The translations under genes and the position numbers were made by a program. Below the pieces are notes generated by a model that saw only the letters and a list, made by a program, of their open reading frames with translations, ran no database searches and was not told the origin of the DNA. Source: Candidatus Magasanikbacteria bacterium CG_4_10_14_0_2_um_filter_41_10 (GTDB lineage Bacteria > Patescibacteriota > Patescibacteriia > Magasanikbacterales > UBA922). From it: a DNA stretch of 14,720 nt. Positions within the stretch are counted from its first letter, which is position 1; every line of letters starts with the position of its first letter. Below, piece by piece: positions 5,740-12,746 of the stretch. The stretch is taken from NCBI GenBank assembly GCA_002792995.1, contig PFPJ01000046.1, positions 1 to 14,720 on the forward strand, read 5' to 3'.

Positions 5740-8353
5740 AATAATCAGATTCTTCGAGTGGTATATGTGCATCAATGATAGCTGTAATAACTTTTGCGAG
5801 GAGTACTGCCGCAACGACGGTTATAAGAATAATGCCCCACATCGCCAAGGAAAGAGGAACGACTTGGAAGAAGAGCGAGAGCGGTGTATATATAATAATA
5901 ATTTGTAATATAACTGGGATCGTAATTGCCCAATTGACATATGGATTTGAAAAAATCGGCATATGTTCATCAAATCGAATTGAGGCAATTCGTACGAAGT
6001 GTGAGGATACAAGCCATGTAAATGAAACTGTCTGCGCGAGTTCTAGATTATTTGTTGTACGATATATCACAAAGAAGAGACCAAACATAATAATTACTTT
6101 TTTCAATCCAATAAAGATGGTCAGTAATGTAATTTTTTTGTTAATCAGTTTTTCATGTTTACCTGTTGGTTTCTTTTTCATAATATCTTTGTGGGAGGGA
6201 TCTGACCCGAGTGCCATGGCCGGTGCGATATCCGTGACAAAATTTACCCAGAGTAATTGGATCGCAAGAAATGGAGTGACACCAAACATCGAGCCCAAAA
6301 AAACAACAAAGACTTCAGCAATATTTGCTGTTAATAAATAATTGATAATTTTTCGTACATTGGAAAAGATTGTTCGTCCTTCTTTTATCCCAGCAAGAAT
6401 AGAAAAAAGATTATCATCGAGGAGAATAAGATCTGCTGCTTCTTTTGCAATATCTGTACCTTTTTTCCCCATAGCAATACCGACTTCTGCTTTTTTGAGA
6501 GCGGGGACATCATTGACACCATCTCCTGTAATAGCGACGCGTCTTCCTGTTTCTTGCAATGCCTCTACAATTTTTAGTTTGAACTCTGGTGACATTCGTG
6601 CAAACACATTGCAGGTATTTACCTTTTCTTGTAATGCTGTGGGCGAAAGATTTTTGAGTTCCTCCCATGTTACCGCTTCAATGTGTTGAAATCCACATTC
6701 TTTTGCAATGGCAGTCGCGGTATAGACATTGTCACCAGTAATCATTTTTACCTCTATCCCTGCGTTATACATTGCCTTGATTGTTTTTTGGACACCTTCT
6801 TTTGGTGCATCATAGATTCCCACAAATCCAATAAATGTATGGTGATCTTGTTCCTTTGCTTTCTTTGCATTATGGCTCGTTGGTGCGTAGGAGAATGCAA
6901 TACTACGGAGTGCATTATCAGAACATTGTTTGAGTGCTGCCAAAATGGTTGTTCTGTCTTTTTTTGATATTTTTTTTATTTTCCCGTGTTCAATTATCGT
7001 ATCACATTCTTCCAGAATAATTTCCGGTGCTCCTTTTCTGAAGTTTATATATTTTCCGTCTATGGTATTGAGCGAACTTGCATATTTTCTTTCCGATGAA
7101 AACGGTGCGAACGAAATGGTATCGTGTGCAGCTTTTACTTTTCGTATATCTACACCGAGTGTTTGAAAAAATTGTATAAGAGCAATGTCTTCTGCCTCGC
7201 CATGAAGACCTTTGACAGTGTCTTTTGCTTCGTTGACGAGGAGTGCACAATTGGTAAACATGGTATATGAAAGTGGAGAAAGTTCGTCGACAGACGTGTG
7301 CTCTTGCATTTCAAAAAACAGTTTTTTGACAGTCATCATATTTTCTGTGAGTGTTCCTGTTTTATCAGTGCACAAAACATCAACACTCCCGAGTGTTTCG
7401 AGAAGAGATTTCGTTTTTACGAGGACATGTTTTTTTGCGAGACGAAGGGAGCCTATTGCAAGAGAGAATGTCACAATGGCTGGCAATCCTTCTGGAATAG
7501 AACCAATTACCAGCGCAGAGCCGATCATAAAGATGGAAATCCAGTCATTTCCCTTTACAAAGAAAATGCCCAATACTATCAAAATAAGAGCAATGGCAAC
7601 ATAGGTAATTTTTTTGCTTGCACTGTCCACTTCATCAACAAAGGGAGATGGTGCATCGGTTCCTTCAAAGGATTGCGCAATCGTGCCAATCTCTGTTTGT
7701 TTTCCTGTCCCAATGACAACGCATGTTGCTGATCCATTTACTACATACGTATTCATGTAGACCATGTTTTTTCGTTCTGCCAGTGGCAACGTTTTTTTGA
7801 GTGTACGTATATCTTTAAAGACGTGTGTACTTTCTCCTGTCAACATCGATTCATTAATTTTCAATTCATTGCTTGCTACGAGTCTGCAATCCGCAGGAAT
7901 TTTGTCTCCTTCTTCAAGAAAAATAATATCGCCAGGAACCAATTCCTCTGCATTCACTGTGTATCTCACGCCGTGTCGCATTACGATAGCTTCATTTTTG
8001 AGCACTGATTTCAAGAGTTGTGCTGTTTTTTCTGATTTGTAATCTTGATATGCTCCAATGAAGACGTTTAGTACCACGATAATGGTGATAATAGTGCCAT
8101 CAATAATTTGTTCATTAAGATGAAAATAGAATCCAGAGAAAAATGCAAATGCAGCGATAAAAATCAACAGCCATGCGAGGTAGTTATTAAATTGGTGAAG
8201 GACAAGTTTCAAAAAAGAGACATCTTTTTCAATATGAATGACATTTTTACCTATGGAAAGTTGTCGTTTTGTTACCTCTGTTTCTGGCAGTCCATTCTCA
8301 TTTGTACTGAGATATGTATACAGTTGTGGTATTGTTTTTTGATATGAATCCAT
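5738..8353 (-). CDS. Cation-transporting P-type ATPase, calcium (PII/SERCA) type
   Basis: An ATP-driven inner-membrane cation pump of 871 aa from ATG 8353; a longer frame to 8494 would run through the promoter region of yidC. Domains in order: N-terminal cation-ATPase domain (1-60), actuator loop with LTGES (171-175), and helix M4 with IPEGLP (286-291). Then come the phosphorylation site LCTDKTGTLT (Asp330), nucleotide-binding KGAPE (440-444), MITGDN near 537 and TGDGVNDVPALKKAEVGIAMG (609 on, hinge and Mg site). M5 has TANIAEV (675-681) and M6 VNFVTD (703-708). The Glu in PEGLP, Asn/Glu in M5 and Asn-Thr-Asp in M6 match the Ca2+ ligands of SERCA, so Ca2+ export is the best guess; Na+ or Mn2+ is not excluded. 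No SD; the start lies six bases after an extended -10. It ends in the terminator shared with nusA. Confidence 0.94.
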   Translation of the reverse strand: MDSYQKTIPQLYTYLSTNENGLPETEVTKRQLSIGKNVIHIEKDVSFLKLVLHQFNNYLAWLLIFIAAFAFFSGFYFHLNEQIIDGTIITIIVVLNVFIGAYQDYKSEKTAQLLKSVLKNEAIVMRHGVRYTVNAEELVPGDIIFLEEGDKIPADCRLVASNELKINESMLTGESTHVFKDIRTLKKTLPLAERKNMVYMNTYVVNGSATCVVIGTGKQTEIGTIAQSFEGTDAPSPFVDEVDSASKKITYVAIALILIVLGIFFVKGNDWISIFMIGSALVIGSIPEGLPAIVTFSLAIGSLRLAKKHVLVKTKSLLETLGSVDVLCTDKTGTLTENMMTVKKLFFEMQEHTSVDELSPLSYTMFTNCALLVNEAKDTVKGLHGEAEDIALIQFFQTLGVDIRKVKAAHDTISFAPFSSERKYASSLNTIDGKYINFRKGAPEIILEECDTIIEHGKIKKISKKDRTTILAALKQCSDNALRSIAFSYAPTSHNAKKAKEQDHHTFIGFVGIYDAPKEGVQKTIKAMYNAGIEVKMITGDNVYTATAIAKECGFQHIEAVTWEELKNLSPTALQEKVNTCNVFARMSPEFKLKIVEALQETGRRVAITGDGVNDVPALKKAEVGIAMGKKGTDIAKEAADLILLDDNLFSILAGIKEGRTIFSNVRKIINYLLTANIAEVFVVFLGSMFGVTPFLAIQLLWVNFVTDIAPAMALGSDPSHKDIMKKKPTGKHEKLINKKITLLTIFIGLKKVIIMFGLFFVIYRTTNNLELAQTVSFTWLVSSHFVRIASIRFDEHMPIFSNPYVNWAITIPVILQIIIIYTPLSLFFQVVPLSLAMWGIILITVVAAVLLAKVITAIIDAHIPLEESDY

Positions 8354-8359
8354 ATGAAC

Positions 8360-8368
8360 ATTGTACCA
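8360..8368 (-). promoter_or_regulatory. Extended -10 promoter of the ATPase, possibly leaderless
   Basis: On the minus strand TGG-TACAAT (8368-8360) is an extended -10 element ending six bases before the ATG at 8353. The usual start point would fall on or next to the A of the ATG, so the mRNA would be leaderless; no SD is present. No good -35 was found. Confidence 0.5.
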
Positions 8369-8404
8369 TTTTTGTGTGTATTTGCGTACATGATGCCCCT
8401 GGTA

Positions 8405-8455
8405 TTGCCACATGTCGGTGCTTCCGCTATACTCTGACCACGTATGTAATATAAT
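8405..8455 (+). promoter_or_regulatory. yidC promoter region: one classical promoter plus a second -10
   Basis: TTGCCA (8405-8410), 17 bases, TATACT (8428-8433) is a good sigma-70-type promoter giving a leader of about 22 bases. A second perfect TATAAT (8450-8455) ends six bases before the yidC ATG and could drive a leaderless transcript, but it lacks a -35. No SD precedes yidC. The 108-base gap to the divergent ATPase holds both promoters. Confidence 0.6.
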
Positions 8456-8461
8456 ATCTAT

Positions 8462-9214
8462 ATGACAGGATTTTTTACGACTATTTTGTATCAACCAATT
8501 TTCAACCTTTTCGTAGGGTTATATGACCTTATTCCAGATATTGGCATTATTATTTTTATTATAACGATTCTCATAAAATTGGCTTTGCATCCACTCACGA
8601 CAAAGTCCATAAAGGCACAAAAAGAATTGCAAGAATTGCAACCAAAATTGGAAGCCTTGAAAAAAGAACACAAAGGAGATCAGCAACGTATTGCAAAGGA
8701 AACCATGCAATTGTATACCGAACATAAGGTAAATCCACTCGGCTCTTGTCTTCCTATGTTGATTCAATTGCCAGTCTTTTTTGCATTATACTATGTATTG
8801 AGAGGATTGTTTGGAGAAATTAGATTTGAGCTTTTGTACTCATTTGTGCCACGACCTGATACGATCAGTTCTATTTCGCTTGGTATCTTTGATCTCTCAC
8901 AACGAAGTATCGTCCTCGCTGTGCTTGCTGCCGGAACGCAATATTTCCAAGCACGTATGATGCAATCGCGCCGTCCGCCAAAGGAAGCCGGAGAGGGTGG
9001 TAAAGACGAAAGTATGGCAAGTATGATGAATACACAGATGTTGTACTTTTTGCCGGTTATGACATTGCTTATCGGTATGTCATTTCCTGGCGGTCTTACA
9101 TTGTATTGGTTTCTTTCGACGCTCTTTATGCTGTTACAACAGATGTGGATTTTTCGAAAGCATGATACCCCATCAAGTGGCACTGGCGTGATCGAAGGAG
9201 AAGTAATTGGATAG
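8462..9214 (+). CDS. yidC: Membrane protein insertase YidC/Oxa1
   Basis: Inserts membrane proteins with or without SecYEG. The 250-aa protein is the short Gram-positive/Oxa1-like form: it lacks the large periplasmic domain and has no obvious lipoprotein signal. Helix 1 (about residues 25-45) ends in TILIKLALHPLTTKSIKAQ; in E. coli the equivalent groove residue is Arg366, here Lys39, so the positive charge is kept. A charged coiled cytosolic hairpin follows (KELQELQPKLEALKKEHKGD, 50-75), then PLGSCLPMLIQLPVFFALYYVLRG (92-115, typical 60KD_IMP motif, written in part). Later helices lie near 140-160 and 185-230. It is not next to rnpA/rpmH, the common location elsewhere. A PRC-barrel-like gene follows. 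Confidence 0.93.
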   Translation: MTGFFTTILYQPIFNLFVGLYDLIPDIGIIIFIITILIKLALHPLTTKSIKAQKELQELQPKLEALKKEHKGDQQRIAKETMQLYTEHKVNPLGSCLPMLIQLPVFFALYYVLRGLFGEIRFELLYSFVPRPDTISSISLGIFDLSQRSIVLAVLAAGTQYFQARMMQSRRPPKEAGEGGKDESMASMMNTQMLYFLPVMTLLIGMSFPGGLTLYWFLSTLFMLLQQMWIFRKHDTPSSGTGVIEGEVIG

Positions 9215-9248
9215 ACTGTTTCATACGGAGACTGTGTTTTTTGTAGAT

Positions 9249-9560
9249 ATGCGTATTTCGTATAAACAATTGAAAAAATTGTCAGTAGAAACCACATTAG
9301 GCATTGTCCTTGGAAGTGTTGATGACATTGTGTTGGATATTGATGCCCAGCATATTGTCCAATATGAAGTTCGACATTCTCTTCTTTCTTCCAAACTATA
9401 CACGATTTCTAGAGAACAAGTGGTATCAATTACCAAAGAAAAAATGGTTGTCGAGGATGCTGTTGTCCCCAATGCAGAACAAGAACGTGGGTTGAATCAG
9501 CTATGGAAAGACTCGAGATTGACCAGTCAAAAATCGTTGCAGGAAAAATATGGAGAATAA
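9249..9560 (+). CDS. PRC-barrel-like small protein
   Basis: A 103-aa soluble protein beginning MRISYKQLKKLSVETTLGIVLGSVDDIVLDID (residue run written in part: KKLSVETTLG, LGSVDDIVLDID). This beta-rich start, naming a short conserved segment then G-x-V-x-D-hydrophobic strand, is the pattern of PRC-barrel domains, as in the RimM C-terminus and photosynthetic H-subunit. The second half (VVSITKEKMVVEDAVVPN) completes the small barrel, and the C-terminal 20 residues are charged. The ATG at 9249 lacks an SD; a TTG at 9207 would overlap yidC by eight bases and add 14 atypical residues. The function is unknown; proteins like this are often linked to RNA or membrane-associated complexes. It lies between yidC and the Nramp gene, perhaps in one transcript. 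Confidence 0.7.
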   Translation: MRISYKQLKKLSVETTLGIVLGSVDDIVLDIDAQHIVQYEVRHSLLSSKLYTISREQVVSITKEKMVVEDAVVPNAEQERGLNQLWKDSRLTSQKSLQEKYGE

Positions 9561-9598
9561 ATAAATATTTTTGATTTTTGCAAACATACACAACTTTT

Positions 9599-11119
9599 GT
9601 GAATACCGAAAAAAAATCAAAAAAAAGGATAAAACTGAACAATACACCAGCTCAGGACGGGGTATTTTCCGATCCTCCACATACACACGTTTCGGATGCT
9701 GTGCATGCTACTGAACATGCCATAGGAAGTACTATCCGTGCTGTTGGAAAGGGAGTAAAGGTCGCAGAACATGATGCTGTTATTGTTGAAAAAAAGGCAA
9801 AAAAGTTTTGGTACATGTTGGGGCCTGGATTGACGACCGGTGCATCTGATGATGACCCGTCTGGTATTGCAACCTATTCTCAAACTGGGGCACAATATAG
9901 TTTTTCATTGATTTGGCTTGCTCTGTTCACGTTTCCTCTTATGGCAACGGTTCAGGAAATGTGTGCAAGAATTGGGATGGTGACGGGGCAAGGGCTTGCT
10001 GCAAATATACGGCAACATTACTCAAAAAAAGCTATTTACATTGCAACATTTTTGTTGCTAGTCGCAAACATCTTTAATATTGGAGCTGATTTTGGGGCAA
10101 TGGCAAAAGCACTTCAGTTGTTGTTTCCACTTGCACCATTTGGGTTGACGGTCATATTTTTTGGTCTTGGTGGGCTACTCATGCAAGTCTTCATGAGTTA
10201 TGCGAGATATGCAAAATATCTCAAATATCTTGCATTGGTATTATTGTCTTATGTTATTACTGCGTTTTATGTACAGATAGATTGGTCACAACTTTTGTCT
10301 CACACAGTGATTCCTCATTTTGATTTTACCAAAAATCAGATTTTGTTAGTGTGTGGTATTTTAGGGACGACGATTTCTCCGTATCTTTTTTTCTGGCAGA
10401 CATCGCAAGAAATAGAAGAAAAGAAATTGATCAGGGGAATGGCATTTGAAAAAAAACATCGAAACGATATGAAAGAGATGTCTGCGCAGGATTTTTCAGC
10501 ATCACGTGAAGCATACGAAACCGTATTGCCTGCATCCACACCAAAACAAATACAACGCATGAGAGTGGATGTATGGTCTGGTATGTTTATTTCAAATGTC
10601 GCCATGTTTTTTATTATTGCCGTTTGTTCCGCTACATTATTTTCTAATGGCATTACAACTATTGAAACAGCTGCTGATGCGGCTGGGGCCCTCCGTCCGT
10701 TTGCTGGGGAGTTTGCATATTTGTTGTTTACGGTTGGTATTATAGGTGTGGGGCTTCTTGCTGTCCCGGTCCTCGCTGGTTCTGCTGCCTACGCAGTATC
10801 GGAAAGTTTTGGATGGAAATTTGGATTGAATAGAAAATTGAAAGAAGCAAGAGCGTTTTATGGAGTGATTGGGTTGTCTGTCATTGTTGGTATCGGATTC
10901 AATTTTATTGGGCTTCATCCGATGAAAGCATTGATTTATTCAGCAGTATTGAATGGTCTTGTAGCACCGGTGATATTATATTTTATTGTCCGATTGAGTT
11001 CTCGAAAAGATGTGATGGGAAAACACAAAAATAAAAAAGGAACGACGGTTGTTGGATGGATAACAGTTAGCTTTATGAGTGTGACGGCACTGGCAACTAT
11101 CTATACACTATTTTCATAA
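9599..11119 (+). CDS. Divergent Nramp-family divalent metal transporter
   Basis: A 506-aa inner-membrane transporter of the NRAMP/SLC11 (LeuT-like) fold with about eleven hydrophobic segments. The first 70 residues are cytosolic and contain five histidines (near 28, 30, 36, 40, 58). Helix 1 is GPGLTTGASDDDPSGIATYS: the canonical metal-binding DPGN is DPSG here (D86). Helix 6 reads GTTISPYLFFWQ: the canonical A-x-x-M-P-H-N, whose Met binds transition metals, is replaced by Ser260-Pro-Tyr. Such forms are a known divergent branch, so metal specificity may differ from Mn2+/Fe2+ (Mg2+ has been shown for other Met-lacking relatives). A cytosolic insert lies near 270-315. Start: GTG 9599 chosen; TTG 9578 is in frame. 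Neither has an SD. The terminator at 11145-11175 follows. Confidence 0.88.
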   Translation: MNTEKKSKKRIKLNNTPAQDGVFSDPPHTHVSDAVHATEHAIGSTIRAVGKGVKVAEHDAVIVEKKAKKFWYMLGPGLTTGASDDDPSGIATYSQTGAQYSFSLIWLALFTFPLMATVQEMCARIGMVTGQGLAANIRQHYSKKAIYIATFLLLVANIFNIGADFGAMAKALQLLFPLAPFGLTVIFFGLGGLLMQVFMSYARYAKYLKYLALVLLSYVITAFYVQIDWSQLLSHTVIPHFDFTKNQILLVCGILGTTISPYLFFWQTSQEIEEKKLIRGMAFEKKHRNDMKEMSAQDFSASREAYETVLPASTPKQIQRMRVDVWSGMFISNVAMFFIIAVCSATLFSNGITTIETAADAAGALRPFAGEFAYLLFTVGIIGVGLLAVPVLAGSAAYAVSESFGWKFGLNRKLKEARAFYGVIGLSVIVGIGFNFIGLHPMKALIYSAVLNGLVAPVILYFIVRLSSRKDVMGKHKNKKGTTVVGWITVSFMSVTALATIYTLFS

Positions 11120-11144
11120 GGGTATTTGTTGGTTTGTGTATATT

Positions 11145-11175
11145 AAAAACAATCCTGTAGTGAGGATTGTTTTTT
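11145..11175. terminator. Bidirectional terminator after the Nramp gene
   Basis: AAAAACAATCCT (11145-11156), loop GTAGTG, AGGATTGTT (11163-11171) with T's to 11175 on + and a T-run on - as well. It ends the Nramp transcript and backs up the GC-rich hairpin of the convergent orphan gene. Confidence 0.88.
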
Positions 11176-11189
11176 ACTTTGTTTTGGAA

Positions 11190-11222
11190 GGCAGCGCGCG
11201 AGCTGGGTGCTCGCGCGCTGCC
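11190..11222 (-). terminator. 14-bp GC-rich hairpin after the second GC-rich gene
   Basis: GGCAGCGCGCGAGC (11190-11203), loop TGGGT, GCTCGCGCGCTGCC (11209-11222) is a perfect 14-bp stem. It starts seven bases after the stop of the minus-strand gene. Only TTCC, not a T-run, follows on the minus strand, so it may act with the T-rich hairpin at 11145-11175 as a tandem terminator or protect the 3' end. Confidence 0.6.
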
Positions 11223-11228
11223 GGGCAG

Positions 11229-11600
11229 TCAGGACTTCTCGCTGGGATGCTCGCCGGGGAGCCAGACGAGGAAGACCGTGAACGGCTGACCGATCCCGTC
11301 GAACTCGACCTCCCCGAGGATCTCCTTCTGCGTGAGGTCGATCCTCTTGTCGTGCTCGTCGGTGACCTCGTAGTACGCCACTCCACCGAAGCGTCGGCGA
11401 CGGATCTGGACGTGGGAGATCTCTTTGCCGTAGAGCCCCACTCTCTCGTCGTACGTCATCTTGCATTTCTCGAACGTGGGCGTCTTGCCAGTGAGTCGTG
11501 CCCACCAGCCAAGGTTCCCCAAGTCTCCCTCCTTGACAGGGCGAAGCGCAGAGTGCGAGTCTCCATACTTCTTCCAGAACCAACTCATGACGGTCGCCAT
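11229..11600 (-). CDS. Second GC-rich orphan protein of unknown function (123 aa)
   Basis: I do not recognise a family. The start is the ATG at 11600, six bases after a perfect AGGAGG on the minus strand; the reading frame could be extended to 11666 but that part is AT-rich. About 103 of 123 codons end in G or C by hand count, against A/T-preferring genes on both sides. Rival frames in this GC-rich stretch lack an SD and the third-position bias. The protein (MATVMSWFWKKYGDSHSAL...) is basic, soluble, rich in Trp and Arg, with LGNLGWWARLTGKTPTFE near 28-45 and VQIRRRRFGGVAYYEV near 66-81. It ends with a beta-like FTVFLVWLPG. A TTGACA lies at 11666-11661 on the minus strand with no clear -10. 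A 14-bp hairpin follows the stop. The layout is the same as the 197-670 gene. Confidence 0.75.
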   Translation of the reverse strand: MATVMSWFWKKYGDSHSALRPVKEGDLGNLGWWARLTGKTPTFEKCKMTYDERVGLYGKEISHVQIRRRRFGGVAYYEVTDEHDKRIDLTQKEILGEVEFDGIGQPFTVFLVWLPGEHPSEKS

Positions 11601-11709
11601 AGCCATCCTCCTGTGCGGGCGGTTGTTCTTATTACATAGAAAAACAGAGAAACAGAGTTCTGTCAATGTTTCTTTCGTTTTTTGGATATGGATGATAGAC
11701 TGGACCTAT

Positions 11710-12654
11710 ATGGACCCAATTCAAAAAGCCATTCTCGAAACGCTTGCATATTTTGATGTTTTTCAGATGCCGCTCACATCAGAAGAGGTACATGCTTTAT
11801 TGTGGAAAGAAAAGGCGACTCTGAGTGAGGTACAGCAGGGGATAGCGGCATTACTTGAAATGAAAAAAATTGAAGAACGAGAAGGTTTTTATGTTCTCAG
11901 CGGGAGATCTTACATTGTAGACCGCCGTCAGATGGCAATTCCACTGATTGATACAAAATTGAAGATTGCTACGAAAGCGGCGAGGCGAATACGATGGATT
12001 CCTTTTTTTGATGCACTTTTTGTGTGCAATACTGTTGCGTCAGCGTCTGCAACAGACGATAGTGATATCGATGTATTTATTGTGCTACGAAAAGGGAGAT
12101 TATGGATTTCACGACTTCTTATTACATTGACGTTGTCGCTATTTCGTATGCGTCGACACAAAGCACATGTGGCAAACAAAATTTGTCTCAGTTTTTATGT
12201 AACAGATGCACATTTGAATCTATCTGATGTGACGATCGATGAACCAGATATATATATGATGTATTGGATAGCGCAATTGATTCCTATCTATGATCCAAAA
12301 CAAATTCGGGAGAAGATGTTGAAAGAAAATAAATGGGTCAACCCATATCTTCCGCAAGGATTGCGATCGTATCGTATGCATCCTGAGTTTCGAGTAGAGG
12401 ATGGTGTCATATCAAAACGTGTACGAAAAATATTTGAGACAATGTGGAGGAGTGGGTATGGTGATCTGATAGAAAAACAAGCGAAACAGATACAAGAAAA
12501 AAAAATGGCAATGAATTTTTCGAGCGTGAAAGATGAAAAAGATTCACGGGTTGTGATAGATGATACCATGCTCAAGTTTCACGAAAATGATCGACGAGCG
12601 TATTATAGAGATGAGTGGAGGAAAAGGGTTCAACATATATCGACACAGCGATAG
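11710..12654 (+). CDS. Winged-helix plus nucleotidyltransferase-fold protein
   Basis: A 314-aa protein. Residues 1-66 look like a helix-turn-helix/winged-helix domain (AILETLAYFDVFQMPLTSEE...ALLEMKKIEEREGFYVLSGR; pieces of the segment). Then comes a polymerase-beta-type nucleotidyltransferase core with DDSDIDVFIVL (Asp119, Asp121 as the metal-binding DxD). The usual Gly-Ser ahead of DxD aligns with Asn-Thr (FVCNTVASASA), so activity is uncertain. A hydrophobic helix LLITLTLSLF near 136 and a charged C-terminus follow. Similar proteins are common in candidate-phyla genomes beside polysaccharide genes; substrate unknown. ATG 11710 (MDPIQK) is preferred; ATG 11692 would add six residues. No SD. 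The next gene is the O-antigen-ligase-like protein. Confidence 0.75.
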   Translation: MDPIQKAILETLAYFDVFQMPLTSEEVHALLWKEKATLSEVQQGIAALLEMKKIEEREGFYVLSGRSYIVDRRQMAIPLIDTKLKIATKAARRIRWIPFFDALFVCNTVASASATDDSDIDVFIVLRKGRLWISRLLITLTLSLFRMRRHKAHVANKICLSFYVTDAHLNLSDVTIDEPDIYMMYWIAQLIPIYDPKQIREKMLKENKWVNPYLPQGLRSYRMHPEFRVEDGVISKRVRKIFETMWRSGYGDLIEKQAKQIQEKKMAMNFSSVKDEKDSRVVIDDTMLKFHENDRRAYYRDEWRKRVQHISTQR

Positions 12655-12668
12655 CACATGGATTTCAA

Positions 12669-12728
12669 GGATTACCATGATCTATACAGATTTGTATATT
12701 CAAAAATCTTGGTTTATCTTGGTAATCC
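12669..12728. repeat. Imperfect palindromic repeat, likely dispersed (MITE/REP-like)
   Basis: GGATTACCATGAT (12669-12681) and ATCTTGGTAATCC (12716-12728) are inverted with one mismatch. The interior holds further small inverted repeats (TATAC/GTATA, AGATTT/AAATCT). The right flank GGGTCATCTGTGTTCC extends to the ligase start. The wording (TGGTAATCC...TCATCTGTGTTC) resembles a widespread class of short non-coding repeats found in many bacterial genomes. No gene, T-run or SD in the gap 12655-12746. Confidence 0.6.
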
Positions 12729-12746
12729 GGGTCATCTGTGTTCCAT

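Noticed and set aside
5518..5778. Lys-rich frame within the end of nusA
   Set aside because: It is the shifted reading of the Glu-codon-rich tail (GAA/AAG runs), not a gene.
11143..11583. Another minus-strand frame of 146 codons overlapping the second GC-rich gene
   Set aside because: It runs through both terminator hairpins, lacks an SD, and does not show the third-position GC pattern.
11136..11639. Plus-strand reading frame of 167 codons opposite the second GC-rich gene
   Set aside because: It starts in the terminator, has no SD, and the GC3 signal, SD and start all support the minus-strand frame 11229-11600.
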